In this document: one piece after another, positions 25,601-35,100 of the stretch | How positions within the stretch are numbered: the first letter of the stretch is position 1 | Layout of the letters: every line of letters starts with the position of its first letter | Source: Saururus chinensis | Taxonomy: Eukaryota; Streptophyta; Magnoliopsida; Piperales; Saururaceae | Direction of reading: 5' to 3' | Length of the DNA stretch: 64,000 nt | NCBI GenBank assembly: GCA_035235625.1 | Contig: CP141141.1 | Coordinates: 8,491,968 to 8,555,967 of the forward strand | Position numbers and translations under genes: made by a program | The notes under the pieces: model-generated | The model's database searches: none | What the model was told of the DNA's origin: nothing | The model's input: the letters and a program-made list of their open reading frames with translations, nothing else

Positions 25601-28561
25601 ATATGAGTACTAGCATGACTGAGTTGCAACAAACTTGAATCTAGGATAATTATTTTCTTACCTATTAGAGAATATTTTTCTCTCCCTCTGTCTCGTATTG
25701 ACCCTTTTACTGATGAAATTTCTTGAGCAGAACTCAATAGCTTAGGGTTTGTGTATTTGGCTGTCCGAGACAAGACCAAGATTTGAGATTGCAAACCTTG
25801 GTTAGGGCTGGCCACAAAATCAAAAAGTTTGTGTATGACTTTGACTCCAAGTCCATCCACACCAATTCTATGTGAAAAAGTAAGGCAACAGGAGAGGGGG
25901 AGTTGAATAGGGTTTTTATAAAATATGCAAATCTTATCCATGAAACCCTAATTTTCTTATTTCAATGAAATCTAGGTTGTAAGGAAGCAGAAGTTAATAC
26001 ATGGAAAAACTACATTATTGGTAGAGAGAGAAGTTGACTTTACATGGTTTAGGCAGAGCCGTTTTTAGACTTATAGCATGCAACTTGTGTGAAGTTGCAC
26101 ATGTGACTTGTGCTAAGTTGCAATAACGGTTTACAAATTGTAGGTGTGACATAAATCAATTAATGATGGAAGTACCCTTCATATAATGGTTGAATTTGAT
26201 TATGGAATTTTTGTATGTTGTTTTTTGTTATGATTTTGAATTTGGATTTAATTAGGACTTTCTTTATATAAGTATGCCCTAGTTTAGGTTTGCTTTCCTA
26301 GTTTAGATTTGCTTATTAAAGGTAGGATTCTTATTATTCTTGCTATCCTTGATTAGATTTACTTCCTAGTTTGAGAAGGCTGATGCCTATAAATCTTGTA
26401 CTCGTCCATAATCATTGATTACGAATTATTGAGCTTAGTCCAGTTAATTTAATTTATCTCTGCCTCTCCCTAACTCCCTTCCCCTTCTTCTCCTTTCCCA
26501 CGGACACTCTTCCCATAATTTCACCCTTTGTAAACCTAGGGGCTACAACATTTTTGGAAAGATGAATTAAATACACTGAAAGGCACAGAAGTTTGGACAT
26601 TTGCAGCTCTAGTTATGACCTTCAGACATTAGCACTACAAACCAAATAGTAAACGTTGGAACGGAGAAACATCAAACTCAACAGCAAATTAAACACATCA
26701 AACAATGAACTATATGGTGATCAACACAACAAATTGATCTGTAAAATAGTGAACTGTGATAGAATCATTGAAGATTAGGGTTTTTGGGGAGAAGAAAAAG
26801 CTTCCCTTGAATTGAATTAATGAAGAAGACTTAACCATAAGTACAAAGATACGAGCAAATGTACTAACAAACTGAACAACAAAACAATGATTTGAATGCC
26901 GAATTGAACAGCAAAATTGGTTCTGAAACAATGAACTGAGCAATGAACGTGCATACTGAAGAGTGAAATAGTAAACTGAATAGAAAAGCAACAAACTGAA
27001 CAACAAAATGACGAATGCGGTGACAAAGTGAACAATGAACTGTTCAAAAAAATTGAATCTGCCTTTAAGTTCATTGTTTTGTTGTTCAACTCTCCAAACT
27101 GTTTGATGTTGCACGATTCAGTTTGTTGTTTCACTTTTGGGTTTGCTATTTAGTTTGTTGTTTCGCTGTTTTGTTTGCCATTCAGTTTGCAGTTCTGATG
27201 TTCAGTGCACTGTCTGGCTGTTTAGTGTGTTGTGTGCTGTTCAGGTCTACGTGTCTCCATGTCAGTGTTCAATTCTCTGTTTCTCTATGCAGTTCTCTTG
27301 TTCATTGTTCTGTTTACTGTTTTGCTGTTCAGTTCACTATTTAGTCTCTGTTTTGCACTATCTTGTTTTTCTCTGTTCAGTTCATTGTTCTTCTATTCAA
27401 TTTTCTGTTTAGCCATTCTTTTGTTGTTTAATTCACCATGCAGTTTGTTCTTACGTTGTTTCATTTGTTGTTTAGATTGCTAATTTGTTGTTCACTTCCC
27501 TATTTAGTTTTTTCCTTTGATGATCAGTACGTTGTTTTGCTGTTTAGCTCGCTATTTTGTTTTTTGTTTATATCGCCTTTTAGTTGTTTTGTTATCCAGT
27601 TTACTATTCCCTTTGTCCCGCATTAATAGCTCCATTTGGTTTTTTAGAATGAACTAATTTTAGTTCATTTTGAAAAAAAAAACAAATGGAGTTATTAATG
27701 TGGGACGGAGGGAGCATTTCACTGTTCAGTTCGGTATTGTGTTGTCTGGCTGCTGTTGAATTTGCCAATCAGTTCACTTCTTCACTGTTTTGTAGGTTGT
27801 TTCGTTCTTCAGTCTGCTCTTTAGCTTGTTGTTCTGCAATTAAGCCACCATTTAGATTGCTATTTAATGATGAGTTTGTTGTTCAGTTCAAAGTACTAAC
27901 TTTCGGAGGCCATAACTTGAAGTACGAAAGTCCAACTTTTGTGTTCTTTGGTGCTTTTGATTTATTTATTTAAGATCTACAATATACAAATCATTCAGAA
28001 TATCGAAATTATTCATTATAGGAAGTTATAGTATTAGAAAGTTCCAAGAGTCAATGGTTTGTTCAATAGTTTGCCAAATGATGGTGGCTTCTCAATTGCA
28101 TAAGCTAAGCTATAAAAGTTTGATTGTCGCACTTTGGTGTTTTTTATTTGTATTTCCAAAATCTGCTACATACTAAATTTTTTCAACTAAATTCAATTCC
28201 TTTAGGAAGTTATACAATTAGAAAGTCGTCAAATCGATATTTCATCTTCCAGGAGTCATTGTCAGCTGGATTTGTATATCAAAGCTCCATAGTACACTAG
28301 AGTTTATTGTTATTATTATCTTTATTACTACTATTATTGGTGGTGGTGGTGTTGCCATTTTATTATTATGGTTATTATTATTATTACCTATAATTTTGTG
28401 GATTACCTGTATTCCAGATCCTTGGCATTCTTGATTTTGGCTGGGATATTTGGATTCAACGAGAGGATTGGATTCAAAATGGTATTCATGTTGGGGCTGG
28501 ACGGAAGTACAAGGAATCACATTACCTTCAAGCACAAGCAATGTGTTATATAAATAGTTAG
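2990..28561 (+). CDS. ARP9: actin-related protein 9 (ARP9; plant Arp8-type), 20 exons
   Basis: Joined by eye: 2990-2992, 3082-3154, 5191-5309, 5426-5485, 5613-5678, 6220-6343, 11400-11617, 11848-11968, 16878-16942, 18742-18831, 19202-19252, 19407-19538, 19743-19832, 20682-20752, 20989-21188, 21883-21926, 22015-22064, 23951-23996, 24082-24132, 28418-28561. The sum is 1818 nt, 605 residues, with no internal stop; plant ARP9 is about 600. Residues 1-26 start MDYLKTAVPSQFIAERG as in plant ARP9, then phosphate loop 1 (INPGSANVRIGLA). An acidic, charged insert covers about 145-200. Phosphate loop 2 (VVNLGAQVTSV) is near 300 and the adenosine motif (GGVGLTGGLVPVVEER) at 511-526. Plant ARP9 is the counterpart of Arp8, a nuclear subunit of INO80-type remodellers; this is family knowledge. 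Oddities: exon 1 codes only the ATG, and intron 10 has a GC donor. Introns 6, 8 and 19 (5056, 4909 and 4285 bp) are full of repeats. No frameshift was seen. Confidence 0.93.
4634..4734. repeat. (CAT)n/(CACCTC)n microsatellite in ARP9 intron 2
   Basis: About 100 bp of imperfect CAT/CATCGT triplets with a CACCTC interior. It explains the histidine-rich and isoleucine-rich open frames here, which are not genes. The rest of intron 2 (3155-5190) shows no recognisable element. Confidence 0.9.
6780..7660 (-). mobile_element. degenerate LINE reverse-transcriptase fragment in ARP9 intron 6
   Basis: The minus strand around 7660-7440 reads 'NDLTAHIQARVPWGMIF', then a decayed version of the plant LINE 'FADD' region (here 'VNDE'), followed by 'ELWRKALELK' and a decayed 'TKTEYMEC'-like stretch. 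At 7000-6780 it reads 'KWRAALGVLCDKHIPNRI', 'GKLYKTLVRSTVLYGAYC' and 'DRINNEYIYENLVVAP', the C-terminal part of plant LINE reverse transcriptase. Stops and frameshifts are frequent. It lies antisense to ARP9 and is a dead retroposon. Confidence 0.8.
7690..9570. repeat. repeat-derived intron segment with a 120-bp inverted repeat and a poly(A) end
   Basis: 8450-8570 and 8850-8975 are inverted copies (shared cores GATGTAGAGGGTCTTAGTC, TGCTTGCCACCTGTG and CAGCCTGTCCAAAGGCTG) around a loop of about 285 bp, so the segment could fold back. The stretch ends at about 9562-9583 in an A-rich run resembling a retroposon tail. The ORFs at 8294-8494, 8634-8918 and 8915-9181 have no recognisable domain. The element class is unknown. 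Confidence 0.55.
9740..10290 (+). mobile_element. possible copia-type solo LTR in ARP9 intron 6
   Basis: It begins TGTTATGGGATATTTTG, has a promoter-like 'CTATAAAATGGG' at about 10014-10025, and is followed by a run resembling an LTR R/U5 region ('GGAACTTTGTATTTC'). The 3' CA end and a target duplication could not be fixed, so the limits are approximate. Confidence 0.3.
10415..10810. mobile_element. MITE-like element in ARP9 intron 6
   Basis: The left end GCGTTGGCAATGGATTT and the reverse complement of the right end (CAGTTTGGCAACAGATTTTC) form an imperfect terminal inverted repeat about 395 bp apart. The interior is AT-rich with repeated 'AAATCTGAAATGGTGCCTC' blocks and no coding capacity. 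The superfamily is not certain. Confidence 0.5.
12848..13775. mobile_element. MITE-like element ('AAGGTTTGCAATCTC' family) in ARP9 intron 8
   Basis: The left end ACAAGGTTTGCAATATCGG and the reverse complement of the right end (GCAAGGTTCGCAATCTCG) give an inverted repeat of about 35 bp. 'TCAAGA' flanks both sides (12843-12848 and 13774-13779), possibly part of a target duplication. The interior includes a direct duplication of about 215 bp (13120-13225 against 13340-13440, cores 'ATTTCAGATCTG', 'GGCAGTGAACCCA' and a GAA-rich tract). No ORF of note. Confidence 0.55.
15781..16309. mobile_element. second 'AAGGTTTGCAATCTC'-family element in ARP9 intron 8
   Basis: The left end CAAGGTTTGTAATCTCAC and the inverted right end (GCAATCTAGCAAAATCTCAG) share 'AATCT..CAAAATCTCAGA'. 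Related single ends occur at 18365-18383 (intron 9) and 25788-25801 (intron 19), showing repeated insertion of this family into ARP9. A GC-rich 'GGCCCGGCCCGGCCC' patch at about 14490-14515 and others at 15120 and 15555 may be ends of further repeats; these were not resolved. Confidence 0.45.
23550..23680. mobile_element. 131-bp MITE in ARP9 intron 17
   Basis: GAGAAATGCTACATGTGCTT at the left end matches the reverse complement of the right end (GAGAAATGCAACATGTGCTC). The interior has CCCGGGCTCACTATCACC and its near mirror GACAGTGAGCGGTCAC, so the whole element can fold into one hairpin. No clear target duplication. Confidence 0.65.
26226..26550 (+). mobile_element. solo LTR in ARP9 intron 19
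   Basis: A 325-bp unit starting TGTTATG and ending ACAACA, flanked on each side by TTTTT (26221-26225 and 26551-26555) as a 5-bp target duplication. Two TATA-like sites (TATATAAG at about 26264-26272 and CCTATAAATC at about 26389-26398) fit an LTR promoter. There is no internal retroelement sequence, so this is a recombined solo LTR, probably copia type. The duplication is T-only and therefore weak on its own. Confidence 0.6.
26640..27900. repeat. strand-switching, foldback minisatellite in ARP9 intron 19
   Basis: From about 26640 to 27045 the plus strand repeats variants of 'CAAACTGAACAACAAAATGA'. From about 27077 to 27900 it repeats the reverse complement, variants of 'GTTCAGTTTGTTGTTTTGCT'. 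The unit is about 20-21 bp and strongly degenerate. The turning point, at about 27040-27077, has no repeat. All the open frames here (for example 27123-27344, 27137-27412, 27232-27483 and 26710-27114) are products of this low-complexity repeat, rich in Phe, Val, Cys and Leu, and are not proteins. Confidence 0.8.
27605..27717. mobile_element. Stowaway-like MITE nested in the minisatellite
   Basis: The right end, read inverted, is CTCCCTCCGTCCCACATTAA, the classic Stowaway terminus. The left end CCCTTTGTCCCGCATTAATA mirrors it, and the two arms continue to a near-complete 110-bp hairpin (arms meet at about 27660). It interrupts the right arm of the 21-bp repeat and so is younger than it. Confidence 0.8.
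27890..28250. repeat. duplicated retroelement-like tract before the last ARP9 exon
   Basis: Two blocks of about 170 bp (from about 27905 and 28110) share 'AAAGTCCAACTTTTGTG'-like, 'GGAAGTTATA..ATTAGAAAG' and 'TTTATTTGTATT'-like text. Such 'CATAACTT...AAAGTCC' runs are common in non-coding parts of plant LTR elements. After it, from 28300 to 28385, an ATT-rich microsatellite precedes the final exon at 28418. Confidence 0.45.
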
Positions 28562-29218
28562 AAGTAAAACAATTGAGGTTAGTATACTGCATGCTGCTAA
28601 ATTTAAGTGGTTGTTACTTTGTCCGGAAGAGGTTGCAACAAGATTTCAGTCTGCTACTTGATTATGACGTGTCTTCTTATGATTGCATTAATTTTTCTAG
28701 TTATTTTACACATTATATTTTGACCATGAACCCGTGTTCTTATATCTTTTTTCCTGTAAATTATCTAAGACTAGACAGCGCCCTCCTCATCATTATAAAT
28801 AGACACGTCTCAGTAGTGGCTGGTCTTCATGTACAATGTCTAGTTTTGCTTGCTACAATGACTAAGCAGGGTCGTTTTGCTAGGTTGGTTTGTTTAATTT
28901 TTGTTCTGATTAATGTCTGATCCCACCATAAGATGGTTTCTTGGTGGCCGAGGGCAGCAGGATCCAATGTTGTGTTGTTTTTGGTGATAATTAATGAATG
29001 ATATTATGAGTCTACTTGAGTCATTTTGTATTATTGTTCTACTAAACAATAACACTGGATTGTGTCCTTTAAAATTATTTATGTGTTCCTGAATTTGATG
29101 TTTTATGTTATTTTTGTCAGTGTATTGAAGTTCTGCTGATCCAAATGTATAGAGGATTATTGTTGGTTGCTGGGTTTGAATACTGAGCTTTGCCACAGTC
29201 ATCTGCTGTCTGTAATGT
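28562..29218. other. ARP9 3' flank, no element recognised
   Basis: Contains the ARP9 3' UTR, whose poly(A) site I could not fix. The ORFs at 28573-28920 (+) and 28894-29202 (-) have no recognisable domain. Confidence 0.5.
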
Positions 29219-29540
29219 CAATAATTTTAGGATCTGATTTGGTGTGAAGATGGAACCGCACACAAATGTGATTAAGGAGCAGTTTCACGGGTATTCGGTA
29301 AAACTATTGAGCCTCCCCGATCGCTTCTTTGTTCTTTCCTGTTCGATCCTTTGATGTGACCCACTAGGCCTTCTCAACCCTCCAATAATTTTAGGATCTG
29401 ATTTTGTGTAAAGATGGAACCGCACACAGATGTGATTAAGGTGCAGTTTCAGGGGTATTTCAGTAAAACTATTGAGTCTCCCCGTTCCCTTCTTTGTTCT
29501 TCCCTGTTCAATCTTTTGATGTGATCCCACCAGCTCTAAA
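29219..29540. repeat. direct tandem duplication, 2 x about 160 bp
   Basis: 29219-29382 and 29383-29540 are diverged direct copies. Shared blocks include AATAATTTTAGGATCTGATT, AAGATGGAACCGCACACA and GTAAAACTATTGAG. The period is 164 bp. It makes the two similar minus-strand frames at 29285-29530, which are not convincing genes. Confidence 0.85.
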
Positions 29541-29550
29541 CTCTATATAT

Positions 29551-30193
29551 ATGGGCGTCAATGGGTAGGGTGTGGGTCAAAGTAATTTCTACCCATTACT
29601 TATTTTCTTATTTATTACTTATAATTTACTCATTACCCATAAGGTAAATGAACATGTAACATGTAAACGGTCAACCAATTAATAAATAAATAATAATAAA
29701 TAAAATAAATTATCATAAAAATTTTATATTTTTTAAAAACTCATCTAATTTATCACAAGTTAAATTCAATAAAGACATGAACAATATTGTATACACAAAC
29801 TTAATAATTCATAAAAAAAAATAACATTGTAAGAATTTAACACCTTATATAAACTTATATGAATAAAGTTGAGAGTTATCACATTACTTCAAAGTCCCTT
29901 GCTCATCAAACCAAAATATTACAAGATACATGACTAATATTGTAACATATACAAACCTTACTCTATCGATCAACTATAATAAAGTAAAAATTAGGTATTT
30001 ATCAAAACTAAAGAATGACATAAAAAGTTAAAAAACAAAATTCTTATTGTTCACTCAACATAAAATCCCCTCGTTTAGCATTCACTCTCCTATTGTGATT
30101 CATCAAGGATTAAACTTGTATTTGTTGTTTAAGATATACACTTTATGCAACAAGCATAACATGAGAAAACATAGAAGATTGACCATGTTATCT

Positions 30194-30271
<78 letters not shown>

Positions 30272-30556
30272 GTATATATATTAATAACTTATCCAATGTT
30301 TCACAATTAAAGTACAAAATGTTTCATATCTAAGACATTCTCTTAGGCAGCATATGCAATTGTATTTTATATATTATTCAGATAATGGGTAACAGATATG
30401 AATAAGGGGTTATTCATGCCCTACCCACATAATAAATGTACAGGTAAAATTACCCCTTATTTTACCTATTACCCGTTTATCAATTTGTTACCCACGAATT
30501 TTAGATAGGGCAAGTGGGTGAGGTGGGTAAATGGTTACTCATTGACAACCTTACTT
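29551..30556. mobile_element. hAT-like non-autonomous element with internal SSR
   Basis: The left end reads GGGCGTCAATGGGTAGGG and the right end, inverted, reads AAGGTTGTCAATGAGTAACC followed by CCCACCTCACCCACTTGCCC. Both carry the 'GTCAATG' end typical of plant hAT relatives. 'TACCCATTAC' type motifs recur inside both ends. The interior is AT-rich without a transposase and includes (CT)n then (TA)n at 30196-30280, which creates the open frame at 30047-30310. The 8-bp target duplication is blurred by 'TATATATG' context. Confidence 0.6.
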
Positions 30557-30769
30557 ATATGGTTGTATTTTAGTTTTAAAAATGCTACCAGATCCCATAG
30601 AGTAATGCATATCAACCTCTTAATCATTTTTATGAGCTAATTAGACCTTTGTTGTTTGAATTACATCTTTGGATTCATTGAACTTGTATAGGAACAGTTA
30701 ACCAAGGCTTGTCAAGCATGTGTACAATATCTAGTGACAAGATTTGCCACTGCATTTTGTGGACAATAA

Positions 30770-31150
30770 ATATGCGCTTTCTTACAATTTCTCAGCATCA
30801 TGATACTATGTTTACTCCTTCCATTTGCTCCACGAATATACCAAGATCCAGTTGCATCTTGAGAGGAGATTAGCCAAATAACAATGTTGGAATCACCTTG
30901 GATATCTAAGCTCTGAATGTTAAGATATGTACCTTAAGATATCTAGCCTGATGAACGTCATACATACATGTAAAGGCTTCAACAATAATGGAATAGCAAA
31001 ACCCACTATAAAACGGCCATGGGAAGCTCTGACTTAATATGAGAAATATGAAGTTGCTTTTGAAGGAGCATAAATCTTTGAACCAAACTTTTAATACGAG
31101 GATCAAATATATATGAGAAATTTTATTATTCCAAGCTTCCCATGTAAGCC
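30770..31150 (-). pseudogene. RNase H-like (RVT_3 type) retroelement remnant
   Basis: The minus strand shows 'QARYLKVHIL', then a decayed 'GDSNIVIWLISSQDATGSW', which resembles the 'EGDS..VI.WI.......PW' core of the RNase H-like domain found in plant LINE-type elements. Frames switch and stops occur. Flanks 30557-30770 and 31150-31233 show nothing further. Confidence 0.35.
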
Positions 31151-31233
31151 ACAACGATCAACTATACACAAGCCGTAGATATCAAAAGGCAATTTGAATT
31201 TGTAATTTTTTACTCTTTTAAGAGAAGGAATAT

Positions 31234-31445
31234 AGAAAATTATATAAAAAATATTAAAAAAACTATTGAAATAGCGGAGAGATGAAAATAATTACTACAA
31301 TGGTGTTATTTTTGCTACGCAAGTGCTAGGCGCTGACACTTGCACAATTTTTTTTAGGTAATTTTGTCCTTTCAAAGGACAAAATCAATTTAAGCTGCTG
31401 ATGTTGTTCTTTTAAAGGACGAAATTAAACTAATTTTTTAAATTT
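31234..31445 (+). mobile_element. MULE-like terminus, interior to the right
   Basis: AGAAAATTATATAAAAAATA, then 'TGTTATTTTTGCTACGCAAG', then the palindrome ATTTTGTCCTTTCAAAGGAC (31362-31384) and a second TTTTAAAGGACGAAATT. This is the same order as at 63631 and 51184. The minus-strand PMD tail ends about 170 bp inside it. Confidence 0.5.
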
Positions 31446-31617
31446 TATTTAACCCCGAAACAAACCTTTACAAAAATAAAATATAAAATACATGGATAGC
31501 TACACATCAAGTGATTAGAAAGTCTATAAAACACATATAAATTAGATAAAATATTTCCCAAATGTTTGGTTTATAAGAAGTTTACACTTTATACATTTGA
31601 AAAAATCTATTTTAACT

Positions 31618-32129
31618 TTAATTAGCTCTAACTTTCTTACCCCTACGACCTCGACCCTGACTACTCCCTTGGCCATAAAGATGTTCTACTGGGTCTTCTT
31701 GGTCCTCCTGGTCCGCGTAAATAATGGATGGCTCTCCCAAACACGCCTCTGAAGATAATGAGATTAGATCTACATGAGCTACTCGTTGTTGTCTAGTATA
31801 TACTCTTGGAATAATCACATCTCAATTGACTTAGGATGGGTTGGATCTGCAAGAGGAGCTGGAGAAGATGGATATGGATTATCATGCTAAACTAAAACTC
31901 TTGAAAATAAAGGAGAGAAGGCTATTGTAGATGAAGATGGAATATCTATGTATGAAGCATGCCTATGCAGTGTTTGAGTTGCCTTGTCGATGGGATAATG
32001 TCTATGTGCGTACTTAATAACCAATTAAAGTAGCGGCAAGCTACGAAGGACATCTTCATAGTGCATGATGATCAACTGACATGATAAGACCTCACCCGAA
32101 GTATAAGTGTTAACAACGTTAGTCAAATG
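31618..32129 (-). pseudogene. plant mobile domain (PMD) protein C-terminal remnant, MULE-linked
   Basis: The minus strand carries 'TNVVNTYTSGEVL'-like text at its 5' side (about 32120-32090), identical in layout to the PMD copy at 55440-55490. It closes with 'PRVYTRQQRVAHVDL', 'SLSSEACLGEPSIIYADQED' and the basic tail 'GQGSSQGRGRRGKK'. Frames shift at least twice. The LTR-like repeat interrupts it at 32130. PMD proteins occur both as host genes (MAIN family) and in transposons; this copy sits inside a transposon end and is broken. Confidence 0.55.
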
Positions 32130-35100
32130 TGTCACGACTTGGATATTCAAAACCCTTTTAAATAAATGACACGATAAACCACGATAGATTTTTTTCTTAA
32201 ATGCAAAATAAATTATCTAATTAAATATCCAGGTCATGATAATTTGGGTTCATAAATATGAATATCAAAATATATAATATTATTATACGTGTCAAAATTC
32301 TATAAATAGCAGGTTAACCCTCTAAGTACAAGTCTGTCATCTATTCGAAAATAAATAACTAAGTAAAGTTGGCTCTAATGCCTGTAATTACCATTACTTA
32401 TAAAATTCTAGAAGTAAGAAGTTAAATCTCACTAGTGCAATGTTAAATTCAATCGCCCATCAACGTCTTGATCTTGCTAGCCCTCGTCAAAAGAACCTGT
32501 AACCAATCAAGACCAAACAACAACGAAACATGTCCTCCCCTTGGAGGAAAGTTCCAAAAGAATAAAAGTATGATTTAATACTATTAAGATTGGGCCAACA
32601 TCACGTAATATTAGTTGCCTACGTACTCATCTAACATCTCTAATATTTTCAAAAAGATTGGATCTAGACGTAGTTTTGCCTAAAAATTACAGTATCTCAA
32701 GAAGCATAACATCACATTCGCAATGTTTAAGTATTTTCAATAAATTTATGCAAGTCTTTTAATCATTTCACTTGTTATAATTAAATAAGCAATATCAAAT
32801 AATATTATTAATTATCTTTCGAACCATTGTTCGATAATTAATATCCTCGTATAATCCCAAAGACAGATAGACTTATCAAATGTTAACCTAAGTGACAAAT
32901 GATACAACTACCATGGACTATCCTCGAATGGAACCATCAATAGTGTGGCCCTAGAATTCATGAGGAAGTGTCATAGCCAAACCTAGCCCATTAGGACCTA
33001 ACCGGAGTAGAATGACATAACCTACAACTGCACCTGAACAGAAATGGCAGGAAAGCCAACCAAACAGGATGTTAGCTTATCTAAATTTGTGTACATTAAA
33101 TGATTCTAAATAAATCGGTGGTAGAGCTCCCTCCAACGGGGAGGTGTAACTTAACAACCAAATCAATAGCTCCTTAATAGAGCTAAGACTCAGAAAAACT
33201 ATTTTGAACCCTATCTTGCTCATCAACAAGCAGAGATTCAGAATGACTACCCCAAACCCTATCAATCTCATTTAGATTAAGGTTAAAACGTAAAAGTGTC
33301 ATCAATTCATTAACCAAGATAAATCGTCGGGTTGAAGGCCTTGTTCACTCTATGAACTGGTCCCCCCCTCTGAGGTATTTTAGTCTTATCTTGATCAGGT
33401 GTTCTCGCCCAATCCAAAGCTAACTAACCCAATTGATTAATCTTTCATTAATTTTAAGCTAGTGATAAATTACTATCACAACAATAATAACAAACATTAA
33501 AGCAAATGAAAGCGTAAATAATACATACCCACACAGGGCCAAACAAATCATGACACCAAGGTCCAAACTCAATCATAGTACTAAAAAGATCCGTACTCTC
33601 GTGCCCTAACTCTCCTCATGTTAGGAGTTTATATTTTCATGAAAATAGGTTATAATGCTCCTAAGCGCATTAGAGTAATTTTCCTTCATTAGGCATGGTC
33701 CTCTATGTTCTCGGGTAAGTCTTTGACCTCTCAAGATGTTTCAATATCAAATTGGCCCGTTAATTCCATTCACGCAAATGTGGACCGGTCTACTAATAGG
33801 GGTATTTTTTTTATCATTTTATGTAGAGGTTTCCTAAACTTCGATGGGTCTATAACTAAGTTTAAGGGTACTCCTTAATGTCATGGACTTGAGGTAATTT
33901 TTTTGCCGTTTAACGGGGTCGTGAGCCCCTTGAACCGACCGTGGTTTGTTCTATAGTCCACCCTTAACCTAGGTGTAAAATGGTTAATTATTAACTTACT
34001 GGAGTTTTTCCCCATCATGTGACTTGGTCTATGTTTAGGTTACACACACAGATGTCATTGAAAATTTTCCCAAATTTTAACTTTACGCATAGGCCTTTTA
34101 ACCAGAGCCCCTAAGTTTGGTAATTGAATATCATACTATGATTCAATTAAAAGGGTAAATTGGTTATTTTATAGCATTTGAGATTTTTCCTAAGGCACAC
34201 ACTCAAAAACCTCTCAAGGTCTATTGGTAATTTTTTTATTTTTTATTTACAAGAAAAAGGCCATGAATCAGAGATGGTCCAAATACTCTAAATAAATCGG
34301 TGGTGAGCTCAGCTCATAAAGAGTTCCCTCCAACAGGGAGGTGCAACTACATAGTCAAATCAACAGTTCCTCAATAGAGCTAAAACTCTGAAAAATCATT
34401 CTGAACCATATCTTACTTATCAACACGTAAGGATTTCGAATAACTATCCCAAACTTTATTAGTCTCATTTAGACTAAGGTTAAAACTCAAAACTACTATT
34501 AGTTCATTAACCAAGGAAAAATCATCAGGTCAAAGGCCTTGTTCACTCTATGAACTTGTCTCAAACTCCTTTAAAGGTATTTTAGTTTTTATCTTAATAT
34601 TAAGTTAATGATAAATTACTATCACAACAACAATAACAAACATTAAAGCAAATGACATCATAAATAATAAAGGCACACATAGGTCTAAATAAATCGTAAT
34701 ATCAAGGGTCAAACCCAATTAGGACACTAAAAAGACATGTACTCTTGTGCCCTAACTCTCCTTAGTTTAGGAACTTGTATTTTCGTGAAATTAGGTTATA
34801 ATACACCTAAGGGCATTAAGGTATTTTTTTACATAGGACATAGTCCTTTCCATTTTCGGGTAAGTCTTTGACCTCTTAAGAAGTTCTAGTATCAAATTGT
34901 CCCATTAATTCCATTCACGCAAATGCAGGCCAGTCCACTCATAGGGGTATTTCTAATATGTTGTTGAAGGCTTCCCTAAATCCTAATAGGTCCAAAAATA
35001 ATCTCAAATGTACTCTTTGATGTTATAGACCCGAGGTAATTTTATTGTCATTTAATGAGGGGTAAAATAGTTAATTATAAATTTATTGAGATTTTTTCCT

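Noticed and set aside
27123..27626. Cys/Phe/Val-rich open frames that look like membrane proteins
   Set aside because: They are translations of the 21-bp minisatellite in several frames, inside an ARP9 intron.
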